Positions 34,130-43,543 of a stretch of DNA of 64,000 bases are shown here, piece after piece. Numbering within the stretch: the stretch's first letter is position 1; each line of letters starts with the position of its first letter. The position numbers were made by a program, and so were the translations under genes. The notes under the pieces were generated by a model that was not told where the DNA came from, did not search any database, and saw only the letters and a program-made list of their open reading frames with translations. The DNA lies in NCBI RefSeq assembly GCF_001424835.1, contig NZ_LMCQ01000004.1:65707-129706 (forward strand). The letters are read 5' to 3'. The DNA comes from Variovorax sp. Root318D1. Lineage in GTDB: Bacteria > Pseudomonadota > Gammaproteobacteria > Burkholderiales > Burkholderiaceae_C.

Positions 34130-36390
34130 GCGCGATGCTTCTTGCGTGGGTCGATCCGCGGGCCCAGCTCGTGTACGGCGCCGGAGCGTGTGCCGACCAA
34201 GGTCGCAAGCTGGGAGGGTGAGACCGGGGGACTGAAAAGGTAGCCCTGCATCTCGTCGCAGCCGTTGGCGCGAAAAAATTCCAGCTGCTGCTCGGTCTCG
34301 ACCCCTTCGGCGATGACCTTGAGATTGAGCTCGTGCCCCAGCGAGATGATGGCCTTGGCAATTGCCTTGTCCTCATCGTCGTCGGGAATGTCACGCACGA
34401 AGGCGCGATCGATCTTCAGCCTGGCGATCGGAAAGCGCTTGAGCGCGCTCAGGCTCGAATAGCCGGTACCGAAATCGTCGACGGAGAGCTGCACGCCCAT
34501 CGCTTGCAGCGCGTTCATCGACAAAAGGGCGCTCTCGAGATCTTCCATGACCATGCTTTCGGTCAGTTCGAGTTCGAGCAAATGGGCTTCGAGTCCGCTG
34601 TCTGCGAGCGCCCGCGCAACCTGCTCGATCAAGGTCCGCTCCCTGAACTGCCGCGCCGACACATTGACCGAAACGCCGAAGGTGGGCAGGCCCGCACGCT
34701 GCCACGCCATGTGCTGGAAGCAGGCGGTGCGCAGCACCCATTCGCCGATGGGGACGATGAGCCCCGTCTCTTCTGCCAGTGGAATGAATTCCGCCGGCGA
34801 GATCACGCCGCGTTCCGGATGCTGCCAGCGGATCAATGCCTCCACGCCGATCACCTGGCCCGATCTCATTTCCAGCTGGGGCTGGTACACGAGGTAGAAC
34901 TCGCCCCGTGCGATGGCATTGCGCAACTCTTCGCGCATGGCGAGCCGGCCGCGGATGGTGTCGTTCATCTCGGCCGCATAGAACTGGAAGGCGTTTCGCC
35001 CCGCCTCCTTGGCACGGTACATCGCGGCGTCGGCGTTCATGACCAAGGCGTCGGCATCGGCGCCGTCCGCGGGATAGGTGGCCACGCCCATGCTGGCCGT
35101 GACCTCGACCGCCTGGCCCCTGATCTGAACGGGCCGCGCAATGGCCTCGAGCAGCCTTTGCAGGGCCGGGGTGATCTCCGTGCCCTGTCCTGGCCGGTCG
35201 TACAGAACGATCACGAACTCGTCGCCGCCTGTGCGCACCACCGTGTCCACGCTGCGCAGGCACTTGCTCATGCGTGCCGCCATGACCTTCAGCAATTCAT
35301 CCCCGGCCTTGCGGCCGAGACTGTCGTTGACCAACTTGAAGCCGTCGAGGTTGATGAACACCACCGTCATCAGGCGGCCGTATCGATCCGCATACGATAT
35401 GGCCTGCTTGAGCCGGTCCTCCAGCAGCGCGCGGTTCGGAAGCCCCGTCAACGCATCGTGGGTGGCCTGATGCTTCAAGGTGTCGGCGCTGCTCTGCAGC
35501 AGCACATTGGAATTCTCGATCGACTCGGCCATCTGGTTCATGGCTCTTGCCAGGACACCGAATTCATCGTCGCGGCCTTGCTGCGCCCTTGCGCTGAAAT
35601 CTCCCGAGGCCACGCGCCGCGAAAAGGCGATGAGCTGCGCGACGGAGCCCGCGATGCGCAGCGAGACGATCCTGGCGACCACGAGGCCCATGACGGCGGC
35701 CAGCACGATCATGGCAATGGCAGCCCAGCGCGAGAAACTGGCTGCGCGCGCGACATCGCTTCTTGTCTGCAGAGCTTGCTTGCTCGCCGCGGTGTGCAGG
35801 GCTTCCACCGACGACTCGACGGCCACCGCCGCGTCCACGTAGCCTTGGCGAGACGTGCGTGCCGAACTGAGATTGCCTTCCTTGCCGCGCTGCTTGAGGA
35901 AGGCGAGAAACCCGTCCTCGTATTGCTGCGTTTGCGCCTCGATCCGGTCGACCCGGTCGCGAAACTGTGCATCGGTCGAGATGATCCGCAGGCTGGAAAG
36001 GTACTCGCGCATGTCCAGCAGATGGTTCCGCATGGCCGGCAGGGAGCGCGCGCTGGCCTCCGCCACGCCGAGACGGTCCACCGACAGCAGCAGTTCGTTT
36101 TCGGCGTCGCGCGCCTTGTACATCGCGAGCGAACTGCGCAGGCTCAGTTCGGCCATCCGGCTGTCGCTGTTCAGCAGCTTGTCGATGGCGGCCGAGGACC
36201 GCTGCTCGCTGAGATAGAAGGCAACGCCCAGTGCGAGCATCAGCGCGATGACGACGCCGAAGCCGAGTGCGATTTCCGCCCGCAGGGTGAGCGGTTTTCT
36301 CCACCACGCAAAGCCACCCAGGAACCCGCTCGATCGCGGCCTGCTCCTGGACCCTCTTTGTCGGGGTGCGTCACCGCTTTCGCTCTGCAT
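34126..36390 (-). CDS. Membrane-bound GGDEF-EAL protein with HAMP domain
   Basis: A 754-residue c-di-GMP enzyme. Transmembrane helices at about 38-60 and 221-240 bracket a ~160-residue periplasmic helical sensor; HAMP follows (about 240-293). The GGDEF motif is intact at 388-392 (VVRTGGDEFVIVLY) and preceded by an RxxD I-site (RSVD, 379-382), so it can both make c-di-GMP and be product-inhibited. The EAL domain is also intact (GVEALIRWQHPERG, 517-519; VDDFGTGYSSLSALKRF; KIDRAFVRDI). ATG 36390 is chosen; longer starts up to 36597 are open but add only low-complexity sequence. Net activity cannot be read from sequence. Confidence 0.92.
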   Translation of the reverse strand: MQSESGDAPRQRGSRSRPRSSGFLGGFAWWRKPLTLRAEIALGFGVVIALMLALGVAFYLSEQRSSAAIDKLLNSDSRMAELSLRSSLAMYKARDAENELLLSVDRLGVAEASARSLPAMRNHLLDMREYLSSLRIISTDAQFRDRVDRIEAQTQQYEDGFLAFLKQRGKEGNLSSARTSRQGYVDAAVAVESSVEALHTAASKQALQTRSDVARAASFSRWAAIAMIVLAAVMGLVVARIVSLRIAGSVAQLIAFSRRVASGDFSARAQQGRDDEFGVLARAMNQMAESIENSNVLLQSSADTLKHQATHDALTGLPNRALLEDRLKQAISYADRYGRLMTVVFINLDGFKLVNDSLGRKAGDELLKVMAARMSKCLRSVDTVVRTGGDEFVIVLYDRPGQGTEITPALQRLLEAIARPVQIRGQAVEVTASMGVATYPADGADADALVMNADAAMYRAKEAGRNAFQFYAAEMNDTIRGRLAMREELRNAIARGEFYLVYQPQLEMRSGQVIGVEALIRWQHPERGVISPAEFIPLAEETGLIVPIGEWVLRTACFQHMAWQRAGLPTFGVSVNVSARQFRERTLIEQVARALADSGLEAHLLELELTESMVMEDLESALLSMNALQAMGVQLSVDDFGTGYSSLSALKRFPIARLKIDRAFVRDIPDDDEDKAIAKAIISLGHELNLKVIAEGVETEQQLEFFRANGCDEMQGYLFSPPVSPSQLATLVGTRSGAVHELGPRIDPRKKHRA

Positions 36391-36677
36391 CACACGACCT
36401 GCTCGGCATGCGCCGCCAGCGGGAGCGCTGCAAAGCGCCATGTTGCGACGAGCCTCAGGGGTGCCTTTTTTTTCATGCCGTGCGGTTTGTTCTGACTGGC
36501 GTCGGAGTTCATTAGACCCTCGATGCATCGTCGCAGCCGACTCATTCCATGCGGGATATCCCTGCCGAAAACCATCGAATCCGCGCGACCCGCGCAAGTG
36601 TTTACGCGGAAAGTTCTATAGCAAAGCCGGGTACGTAATCACATCGTTTGAAGCGAGTACGCAGCTCATTCCGCACG

Positions 36678-37328
36678 TCATTGACGGGTTGCCGCATCGG
36701 GCTCGCTGACCGACGCAGGGATACTGTCAGCCGAAGGCCCGACGGGACCGGCGAGCGGTTCGCTCTCGGATTCACTCTCGGAAGCCCTGCCGCTCATCTC
36801 CTCGTGTGCGGCCGCAAGACACTGGTTTGCCGTTGCCCACGCGCGCTTCACCAACTCCCGGTCGAGGGCATCGGGCGGCGGCCCGAGATCCCGGAAGAAC
36901 GCGATGCGTTTGGCGTGCAACTCGGTTTCCGCGCGGCGCGCGTGTTGTTCCAGCTCCTTCCACACCCGCAGGTAGGTCACGGGCGCGGGCACGGGCGGAT
37001 GCGCGACCGGAAGAACGAGGCCTTGCCCGCTTTTGGCAGCCGAATGGTTGTCGGCGTCCTCCTTGGCGCGCGGCGAAGCAATCGCGGCCACCGACTCTTC
37101 GCTGCTGCCGGCAGCAAACCATCGAAAGGTATTGGCCCGCCTGCCGAAGCGGCCGGTGGTCCGCACGAACAGATAGCCCGATGTCACGCTGCCGAGCGCA
37201 TCGACGGGAATGCCCGCTCGTCGAAGCGTCTCGACCAGCGCACGCCCCTTCACGCCCGAAGGCAGCTTCAAGGTGACGGTCGCCTCATGAGCCGTCCGGT
37301 TCTTCATGGTCTTGGGCTTGTTCGACAC
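36678..37328 (-). CDS. Hypothetical protein
   Basis: A 216-residue soluble protein I do not recognise. The N-terminal ~70 residues (TVTLKLPSGVKGRALVETLR, SVTSGYLFVRTTGRFGRRAN) look like a small folded domain; residues about 115-190 are helical with many Arg, Ala and Glu (KELEQHARRAETELHAKRIA); the tail is a low-complexity Ser/Glu repeat (SESESESEP) rich in acid and Pro. No signal peptide. ATG 37307 is an alternative start. It lies between the c-di-GMP gene and the cio operon, both on the same strand. Confidence 0.6.
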   Translation of the reverse strand: MSNKPKTMKNRTAHEATVTLKLPSGVKGRALVETLRRAGIPVDALGSVTSGYLFVRTTGRFGRRANTFRWFAAGSSEESVAAIASPRAKEDADNHSAAKSGQGLVLPVAHPPVPAPVTYLRVWKELEQHARRAETELHAKRIAFFRDLGPPPDALDRELVKRAWATANQCLAAAHEEMSGRASESESESEPLAGPVGPSADSIPASVSEPDAATRQ

Positions 37329-37428
37329 CGCTGCGTGCCGGATGTTTCTCAGCCTGCGCGCGCGAGGGGCGGCCCCTGTCGGACGGCGCCGACGCCTTGG
37401 GTAGGTTGTGGGTACCCCGGGCGGCAGT

Positions 37429-37581
37429 TCAATGGCTCAGGCCGACCGCGTTCATGAGAAAGCGCAGCACCAAGGCCAGCAGATAAAGCGAGACCACGCT
37501 CGCGAGCCAGATGGCCGCGAGCCAACCAAGGCGGCGCAACCATTTGCGCCGTCCTGAGCCCGGCGCGTCAGTGGTAGCCAT
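37429..37581 (-). CDS. DUF2474-type small subunit of bd oxidase
   Basis: A 50-residue single-pass membrane protein: a short basic N-terminus (GSGRRKWLRRLGWL), then one hydrophobic helix (AAIWLASVVSLYLLALVLRF) and a short tail ending VGLSH. Its ATG lies inside the end of cioB (14-nt overlap). Size, topology and position match the DUF2474 proteins that follow cyanide-insensitive oxidase genes, comparable to CydX/CydH small subunits that stabilise the haem site. The product being an oxidase subunit is inferred from position. Confidence 0.75.
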   Translation of the reverse strand: MATTDAPGSGRRKWLRRLGWLAAIWLASVVSLYLLALVLRFLMNAVGLSH

Positions 37582-38575
37582 CGCCATGCCGCACCTTGCC
37601 GCGAAAAACCCAGTAGCTCCAGGCCGTGTACATCAGGATGATGGGGATGATCAAGAGCGCGCCCACCAGCGCAAAGCCCAGGCTCTGCGCGGGGCCCGCC
37701 GCCTGCCAGATCGAGATGTCGGGCGGAATGACGTTCGGCCACAGGCTGATGCCCAGGCCTGTGTAGCCGAGGAAGAGCAGGGCCAGCGTGAGCACGAAGG
37801 GCGACGCGTGGCCGTCGCCACGCAGTGCCTGCAGCAGCTTGTAGACCACGAGCGCCACGAGCAGCGGCACCGGCGCGAAGTACAGCAGGTTGGGCAGGCT
37901 GAACCATCGCGTTGCAATGGCCTTGTGCGCGAGCGGCGTCCAGATGCTGATCACGATGATGACGGCGAGCATGAGCCACGCCAGAGGCCGTGCCAGGCTG
38001 CGCATGCGCATCTGCAAGCGGCCTTCGGTCTTCATCACGAGCCAGGTGGCGCCGAGCAGCGCGTAAGCCGCAACCAACGCGAGGCCCGTGAAAAGCGAGA
38101 ACGGCGAGACCCAGTCGAACGAGCCGCCGGCAAAGTTGCCGTCCACGACCTTCAGGCCGTTGAGGAACGCGCCCAGCGTCACGCCCTGGAAGAAGGTGGC
38201 GGTGAAGGAGCCACCGATGAAGGCCGCGTCCCACCAGCGCCGCTTGCCCGCCCGGGCCTTGAAGCGGAATTCGAACGCAACGCCGCGAAACACCAGCCCC
38301 ACCAACATGAGGATGAGCGGCAGGTAGAACGCACTGAGGATCACGGCATAGGCCAGCGGAAACGCCGCCAACAGGCCGGCCCCGCCGAGCACCAGCCAGG
38401 TCTCGTTGCCGTCCCACACCGGCGCCACGGTGTTCATCATGACGTCGCGGTCTTCCTTGGCCGGCAAGAACGGAAAGAGAATGCCGATGCCGAGATCGAA
38501 GCCGTCCATCACCACGTACATCATGATGCCGAACAGGATGATGACGGCCCAGATCAGGGGAAGGTCAATGCCCAT
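37568..38575 (-). CDS. cioB: Cytochrome bd-type quinol oxidase subunit II (CioB/CydB)
   Basis: A 335-residue polytopic inner-membrane protein: PLIWAVIILFGIMMYVVMDG, FDLGIGILFPFLPAKEDRDV, then VAPVWDGNETWLVLGGAGLL, the most conserved CydB segment. It pairs with CioA in a terminal oxidase that reduces O2 with quinol. ATG 38575 overlaps the cioA end by 11 nt, as usual in this operon type. Confidence 0.93.
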   Translation of the reverse strand: MGIDLPLIWAVIILFGIMMYVVMDGFDLGIGILFPFLPAKEDRDVMMNTVAPVWDGNETWLVLGGAGLLAAFPLAYAVILSAFYLPLILMLVGLVFRGVAFEFRFKARAGKRRWWDAAFIGGSFTATFFQGVTLGAFLNGLKVVDGNFAGGSFDWVSPFSLFTGLALVAAYALLGATWLVMKTEGRLQMRMRSLARPLAWLMLAVIIVISIWTPLAHKAIATRWFSLPNLLYFAPVPLLVALVVYKLLQALRGDGHASPFVLTLALLFLGYTGLGISLWPNVIPPDISIWQAAGPAQSLGFALVGALLIIPIILMYTAWSYWVFRGKVRHGDGYH

Positions 38576-39974
38576 CGTCGGACTCCGGTGCTGCTGAAAG
38601 CGGGCGCATGGGCTGCCGCGGTTCTCCGGGCCCTCCATGCATGGGCGGATCGCCATGGTCGCCCGTGGGACCCTTGGCGATCAGGCGCAGCCCGTAGGCC
38701 GTGCCGGCACCGAACACCACAAAGTACACGACGACGAACAGTGCGAGCGTGAACCCGACCTGCGAGGTCGAATGCTGCGGCGACACCGCATCGGCCGTTC
38801 GCATGAGGCCATAGACGACCCAGGGCTGGCGGCCGATCTCGGTGGTGAACCAGCCGGCCAGGATGGCCACGAGGCCCGCGGGGGAGAGGGCCACCGCCAG
38901 CCGCAGGAACCCGCGCTGCGAATACAGCCGCTGGCCGCGGCGCAGCCACAGCCCCCAGAAGGCCAGCGCGATCATCAGCACGCCCAGGCCCACCATCACG
39001 CGGAAGGTCCAGAACACGATGGTGGAGTTCGGCCGGTCTTCCGGAGCGAACTCCTTCAGCGCAGGAATCTGCCCGTCCCAGCTGTGCGCGAGCAGCAGGC
39101 TGCCGGCGCGCGGAATTTCGATCGCGAAGCGCGTGACCTCCGCTTTCATGTCCGGCCAGCCGAAAAGAATCAGCGGCACGCCTTCGCCCTCCGCCGTGCG
39201 CTCCCAGTGGCCTTCGATCGCGGCGAGCTTGGCGGGCTGGTGCTCGAGCGTGTTGAGGCCGTGCTGGTCGCCGATGAGCGCCTGCAGCGGCGCCGCCGCG
39301 AGCAGCATCCACAGCGCCATCGACAGCATGGTGCGCACGCGCGTGTTGTCGTTGCCGCGCAAAAGATGCCAGGCCGCAGCGCCCCCCACCATCAGCGCCG
39401 TTGCAAGGTAGGCCGCCGTGACGGTGTGCGCCAGCCGATAGGGAAAGGACGGGTTGAAGATCACCTTGAACCAGTCGACCGGCACCACGCGCCCGTCGAT
39501 GATCTCGTGGCCCTGCGGCGTTTGCATCCAGCTGTTCGACGCGAGGATCCAGGTGGCGGAGACCAGCGTGCCGACCGCCACGGCCAGTGTCGAGACGAAG
39601 TGCAGGCCCGGTCCCACCCGTTCGCGTCCGAACAGCATCACACCCAGAAAGCCGGCTTCGAGAAAGAACGCGGTCAGCACCTCGTAGGCCAGCAGCGGCC
39701 CGGTCACGCCACCGGCAAAGCGCGAGAAGTTGCTCCAGTTGGTGCCGAACTGGTAGGCCATCACCAGGCCCGACACCACGCCCATGCCGAAGGCCACCGC
39801 AAAGACCTTGATCCAGAACTGGTACAGGTCGATGTACACCTTGCGGCCGGTGCGCAGCCACAGGCCTTCGAGCACGGCCAGGTAGCTCGCGAGCCCGATG
39901 GTCAGCGCCGGAAAGATGATGTGGAACGAGATCGTGAAGCCGAACTGGACGCGGGCGAGGAGGAGGGATTCCAT
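38565..39974 (-). CDS. cioA: Cytochrome bd-type quinol oxidase subunit I, cyanide-insensitive type (CioA/CydA)
   Basis: A 469-residue subunit I. The haem b595 ligand His is at residue 18 ([16 protein letters not shown]), the second axial His lies in [14 protein letters not shown], and the haem b558 Met region is [20 protein letters not shown]. The Q-loop is short and [13 protein letters not shown] is the CIO form rather than the E. coli CydA form, so cyanide-insensitive oxidase is the better name. The C-terminal 40 residues are Gly/Pro-rich. First gene of the three-gene operon; the divergent gene begins 178 bp upstream. Confidence 0.93.
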   Translation of the reverse strand: MESLLLARVQFGFTISFHIIFPALTIGLASYLAVLEGLWLRTGRKVYIDLYQFWIKVFAVAFGMGVVSGLVMAYQFGTNWSNFSRFAGGVTGPLLAYEVLTAFFLEAGFLGVMLFGRERVGPGLHFVSTLAVAVGTLVSATWILASNSWMQTPQGHEIIDGRVVPVDWFKVIFNPSFPYRLAHTVTAAYLATALMVGGAAAWHLLRGNDNTRVRTMLSMALWMLLAAAPLQALIGDQHGLNTLEHQPAKLAAIEGHWERTAEGEGVPLILFGWPDMKAEVTRFAIEIPRAGSLLLAHSWDGQIPALKEFAPEDRPNSTIVFWTFRVMVGLGVLMIALAFWGLWLRRGQRLYSQRGFLRLAVALSPAGLVAILAGWFTTEIGRQPWVVYGLMRTADAVSPQHSTSQVGFTLALFVVVYFVVFGAGTAYGLRLIAKGPTGDHGDPPMHGGPGEPRQPMRPLSAAPESDDGH

Positions 39975-40151
39975 ATTCGTGTTCCATGCGCTGACGCGGC
40001 CCGGCCGGTCGGAAGCAGGCGGTGGGCAGGTGCCGGTCAGGCGCTCCTATTACACGGCGATGCAGCGCATGAGGGAAGTGGGCGTTTTGACCTACAGGCG
40101 TTGCGTGCCATGCCCCCGCGGAGTCAAGGACTGCGCCAGAATCCAGCACAC

Positions 40152-41075
40152 ATGAAAGCCATCGCCTCCCTCATGACCCTTGTCTTGGCGCTTGTCCTGG
40201 CCAGCGGCATCGCCCTGGCGCCACTTGCCCATGGCCAGGCCGCACAGAGCAGCCCGCAGCCCTACGACGGCCCGTTGTTCGATACGCACCTGCACTACAA
40301 CCAGGAGGCCTGGGACGGCAACACGGGGCCCTATCCGCCCGCCGAGGCGCTCGCTCGCATGCAGCGCAACCACGTGACGGCGATCATTGCCAACTCGCGG
40401 CCCAACGCCGGCACGCAGACGCTGGCCGCGGCACGCGAGACCCGCGCCGCGGGCGTGACGGTGGTGCCCTTCGTGCGCCTGTACCGCAACCGCGACGACT
40501 ACAGCAACTGGTTCCGCGACGAGACCATCCACGAGATGGTGCTGGCTGAGCTGGCGCGCGGCACGGCGAGCGGGCCCTACCGCGGGATCGGCGAATTCCA
40601 CCTGTACGAGAGCGCCAATGCCAACGGCCCGGTGGCCAGGAAATTGATCGCGCTGGCGGAGCGGCAGAAGCTCGCGGTGCTGGCGCATGTGGACGACGTG
40701 GCGATCGATCTGCTAATGGCCCACGCGCCGTCGAAGGGCAAGAACCTGCGCCTCATCTGGGCGCACACCGGCATCGGCGGCGCACCCATCGAGCGTGTGC
40801 AGGCGCTGCTCGAGCGCTACCCGTTGCTGATGGGCGAACTCTCGTACCGGCCGGGGCTGACCTGCGAAGGCGGCAAGCTATGCCCCGAGTGGCGCGCGTT
40901 GATCCTCAAGTACCCGGAGCGCTTCATGATCGGTTCCGACACCTGGGTGAACCAGCGCTGGAGCGCTTACGACGAAATCATGCGCAGCTACCGCGCCTGG
41001 CTCGGCGACCTGCCTCCCGAGGTGGCGCGGCGCATTGCATGGGGCAACGCGGCCGCGCTGTTCGATCTGCGCTGA
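40152..41075 (+). CDS. Secreted amidohydrolase-superfamily metal-dependent hydrolase
   Basis: A 307-residue precursor with a signal peptide ([20 protein letters not shown], cleaved near HGQA) and a TIM-barrel amidohydrolase domain. Metal-binding residues: HLH in [15 protein letters not shown], His in [15 protein letters not shown] and [12 protein letters not shown], and the Asp in [13 protein letters not shown]. Most relatives (Amidohydro_2) are cytoplasmic decarboxylases or lactonases; a periplasmic form is less common. Substrate unknown. It is divergent from cioA. Confidence 0.88.
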   Translation: MKAIASLMTLVLALVLASGIALAPLAHGQAAQSSPQPYDGPLFDTHLHYNQEAWDGNTGPYPPAEALARMQRNHVTAIIANSRPNAGTQTLAAARETRAAGVTVVPFVRLYRNRDDYSNWFRDETIHEMVLAELARGTASGPYRGIGEFHLYESANANGPVARKLIALAERQKLAVLAHVDDVAIDLLMAHAPSKGKNLRLIWAHTGIGGAPIERVQALLERYPLLMGELSYRPGLTCEGGKLCPEWRALILKYPERFMIGSDTWVNQRWSAYDEIMRSYRAWLGDLPPEVARRIAWGNAAALFDLR

Positions 41076-41085
41076 GCGCGCGCCG

Positions 41086-41652
41086 CTAACCCTGGCGCGA
41101 CTCCGGCCACCGGTGCCGCGTGCCGCCAGATCGCCGGTCGGCCTTCTCGGCCACCGCCCCCTGCGCGCTCAAGGCGTTGCCGCGCTGTTCGAGGTGCTGC
41201 AGGCACTGCAAAAAGATGTCGAGGTGCGCGGGCGCGATGCCCTCGAGCAGGTCGACGTTCAGATCCGCGATGCGCGGAAACACGCGGCCGAAGAGCTGCT
41301 GGCCCGAGGGGCTCAGCTGCACGTGCACTTCGCGCCTGTCGTGGGCGTCCTGTCGGCGCACCACCAGCTTCTTGTCGACCAGGCCGCGCAGGCCGCGCGA
41401 GGTGCGCACGCGGTCCAGGTGCAGGTGTGCAGCCAGCGCCGAGGAGCGGATCTCGCCCTGCTGCGCGAGCGTGGCGATCATTCCCCATTCACGCCGCGTG
41501 ATGCCGAACCCGCCCTCGACCAGGCGCGTGGCCATGCCGTTGCTCGCGCGAACCGCGCGCGAGAAGCGATACAGGAGCAGGTCGTCGAGCGAACGGGGCG
41601 CGAGCACCGCGCTGGCATCTGGAAAGGCGGGCGTGTCTTGCGGACCGTGCAT
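41086..41652 (-). CDS. MarR family transcriptional regulator
   Basis: A 188-residue winged-helix protein: LLLYRFSRAVRASNGMATRL, FGITRREWGMIATLAQQGEI, LAAHLHLDRVRTSRGLRGLV (recognition helix), LVVRRQDAHDRREVHVQLSP wing. It ends with an unusual basic tail (EKADRRSGGTRHRWPESRQG). It is divergent from the Bug gene at 41844 across a 191-bp AT-richer spacer and probably regulates it. Confidence 0.9.
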   Translation of the reverse strand: MHGPQDTPAFPDASAVLAPRSLDDLLLYRFSRAVRASNGMATRLVEGGFGITRREWGMIATLAQQGEIRSSALAAHLHLDRVRTSRGLRGLVDKKLVVRRQDAHDRREVHVQLSPSGQQLFGRVFPRIADLNVDLLEGIAPAHLDIFLQCLQHLEQRGNALSAQGAVAEKADRRSGGTRHRWPESRQG

Positions 41653-41843
41653 GGAAATCAGGAAGCGTGAAAGGGTGTGGTCCGCGCGCCTCGGCGGGGA
41701 GTGATGGATTAGATCAACTGTTTGTGGCCTGCGTATAAACGGTAACAAATAACACGGGATGAAACAAACGCAGGGCGGCGATTGTCGCCGCGAAGTCCTG
41801 CGCGCGCCCGTGTCGCCGCCACCATCCGCAAGCAGGAAACCCG

Positions 41844-42833
41844 ATGACCGCATTCTTTTCCCGGCGCAAGCTCAACGCATGGGGCCTCGCACTCGCCGCG
41901 TGTGCGGCATGTGTCGCGCCGCTGGCCCACGCGCAGACGCCGATCTTCGACGGCCCGCTCACGCTGGTGGTCGGCTACACCGCTGGCGGCAGCACCGACC
42001 GCATCGCGCGCCTCGTGGCCGAGCGCCTCGGCCCGAAGCTCGGCGTGGCGGTGACAGTCGAGAACCGTCCGGGCGAAGGCGGCCGGCTGGCCGCCAAGGA
42101 GATCAAGCGCGCGCCCGCCGGACAGAACGTGCTGATGCTCGGCAACCCCGCCGTCATGGTGGTGGCGCCGCTCGTCTTCAAGGACCTGGGCTACGACCCG
42201 GACAAGGATTTCGTCCCCGTGTCGCAGGTCAGCAGCTACGACTTCGCGCTGGCCGTGGGCAACAAGCTGCAGCTCGACCGCGCGATGTTCCTCGTGGGCC
42301 GGCTCTGGGCACATCCGGAAGAGGCCGTCTTCGGCGTGCCGGCCACCGGCAGCCTGCCCCACTTCTTCGGCCTGATGGTGGGCGATGCGCTGAGCGTGCA
42401 GCCGCAGATCAAGGGCTACGGCGGATCTGCGCCCCTGTCGGCCGACCTGAGCGGCGGCAGCCTGCCGATCGCGATCGACACGCTCGATTCGCTCTACGGG
42501 CAGCACGTCGCTGGCAAGATCCGCATCCTGGCGGTGTCGGGCAAGAAGCGCGTGAGCTTCGCGCCAGCGATACCGACCTTTCGCGAGGCCGGCATGAAGA
42601 TCGAAGCCGATGGGTGGAACACCTTTTTCGCCTCTGCCGCGATGCCGCCGGCCAAGGTGCAGCTGCTGGCCACCGCCATCCGCGACGTGATGCAGGACCC
42701 GGCGCTGCAAAAGGCCGCCAATGCGGCCTACATCACGCCCATCGTCAGCACGCAGGCCGAGACCGTGCAGATGCTCAAGAACTTTCGCCAGCAGTGGGAG
42801 CCGGTGGTGCGGCGCTCGGGCTTCCAGCCCTGA
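41844..42833 (+). CDS. Bug/TctC-family periplasmic solute receptor
   Basis: A 329-residue precursor; signal peptide KLNAWGLALAACAACVAPLA cleaved after AHA. Bug motifs: LTLVVGYTAGGSTDRIARLV, VAVTVENRPGEGGRLAAKEI. The second ligand loop is shorter and different from the other Bug receptors here (QIKGYGGSAPLSADLSGGSL), so it probably binds a different acid. It converges on the flavin dehydrogenase operon and is likely its uptake receptor. Confidence 0.9.
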   Translation: MTAFFSRRKLNAWGLALAACAACVAPLAHAQTPIFDGPLTLVVGYTAGGSTDRIARLVAERLGPKLGVAVTVENRPGEGGRLAAKEIKRAPAGQNVLMLGNPAVMVVAPLVFKDLGYDPDKDFVPVSQVSSYDFALAVGNKLQLDRAMFLVGRLWAHPEEAVFGVPATGSLPHFFGLMVGDALSVQPQIKGYGGSAPLSADLSGGSLPIAIDTLDSLYGQHVAGKIRILAVSGKKRVSFAPAIPTFREAGMKIEADGWNTFFASAAMPPAKVQLLATAIRDVMQDPALQKAANAAYITPIVSTQAETVQMLKNFRQQWEPVVRRSGFQP

Positions 42834-42864
42834 ACGGGTCGATCTCGGTCAAGGCGGGCAAGCA

Positions 42865-43527
42865 TCAGGCCGAATCCCGCACCCGGGCAATCACCTCCTG
42901 CACCAACAGCTCCGGGCTCGCGAACACCGGCAGCCCCAGTTGCGCGGCGAGCGGTTCCGGCAGCTGCGCCAGCGAAGCTTGTGCCAGGACGATGCGATCG
43001 ACGCGTGGCGCCAACTCTGCCGCAGCCTCGCACACGAGGCGATCGTGCAGGTCACGCCGGCCACTGGCCAGGGCGTCGAATGCCGCCGCGCACAGGACGC
43101 TCTCCGCTGGAATGTCGCGACCGGCGCTCCGCGCATGCGCAGCCAGCAGTGCCTGGCTTGGTGCGACCGTCGACGAGGCCGTGCAGATCAGGCCGACGCG
43201 GCCCGGCGTGCTTGCCACGCGGGCGTAGAGGGGATCATCGATCTTGAGGATCGGCACACCCACCGTCTGTCGCGCGATATCGATGGCCGGCGAGGTTGAG
43301 GAGCACGTGAATACGATCAGCTCGGCACCCGCATCGGCCGCCATTTGTGCGAGCGTGACGATGCGGCGCGTGATGCCGCTTGAAGGACCTTGCCGGATCA
43401 GGTCCTGCAGGACACTTTCGTCCAGCATGTGAAAGCAGTCTGCGTCTGGCAGTTCCGACTGGAAGCGCGGGCGGAAACGCTCGACCAGCATGGCGACCGT
43501 ATGGATGAAGGCAATGCGCCGGATCAT
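42865..43527 (-). CDS. Aspartate/glutamate racemase family protein
   Basis: A 220-residue Asp/Glu racemase-fold protein: RIAFIHTVAMLVERFRPRFQ, first Cys in ELIVFTCSSTSPAIDIARQT, RVGLICTASSTVAPSQALLA. The second catalytic Cys position reads DRIVLAQASLAQL, with no Cys, so a two-base racemase mechanism is unlikely and a decarboxylase- or isomerase-like member of the superfamily is possible. ATG 43527 gives the normal start. It is the last gene of the minus-strand operon, 16 bp after the FAD/NAD subunit. Confidence 0.82.
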   Translation of the reverse strand: MIRRIAFIHTVAMLVERFRPRFQSELPDADCFHMLDESVLQDLIRQGPSSGITRRIVTLAQMAADAGAELIVFTCSSTSPAIDIARQTVGVPILKIDDPLYARVASTPGRVGLICTASSTVAPSQALLAAHARSAGRDIPAESVLCAAAFDALASGRRDLHDRLVCEAAAELAPRVDRIVLAQASLAQLPEPLAAQLGLPVFASPELLVQEVIARVRDSA

Positions 43528-43543
43528 GGAAGCTTTCGGGGGT

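Noticed and set aside
37377-37392. GC-rich hairpin after the DUF2474-type gene
   Set aside because: A strong stem but no U-tract on the minus strand; could be chance in GC-rich DNA.
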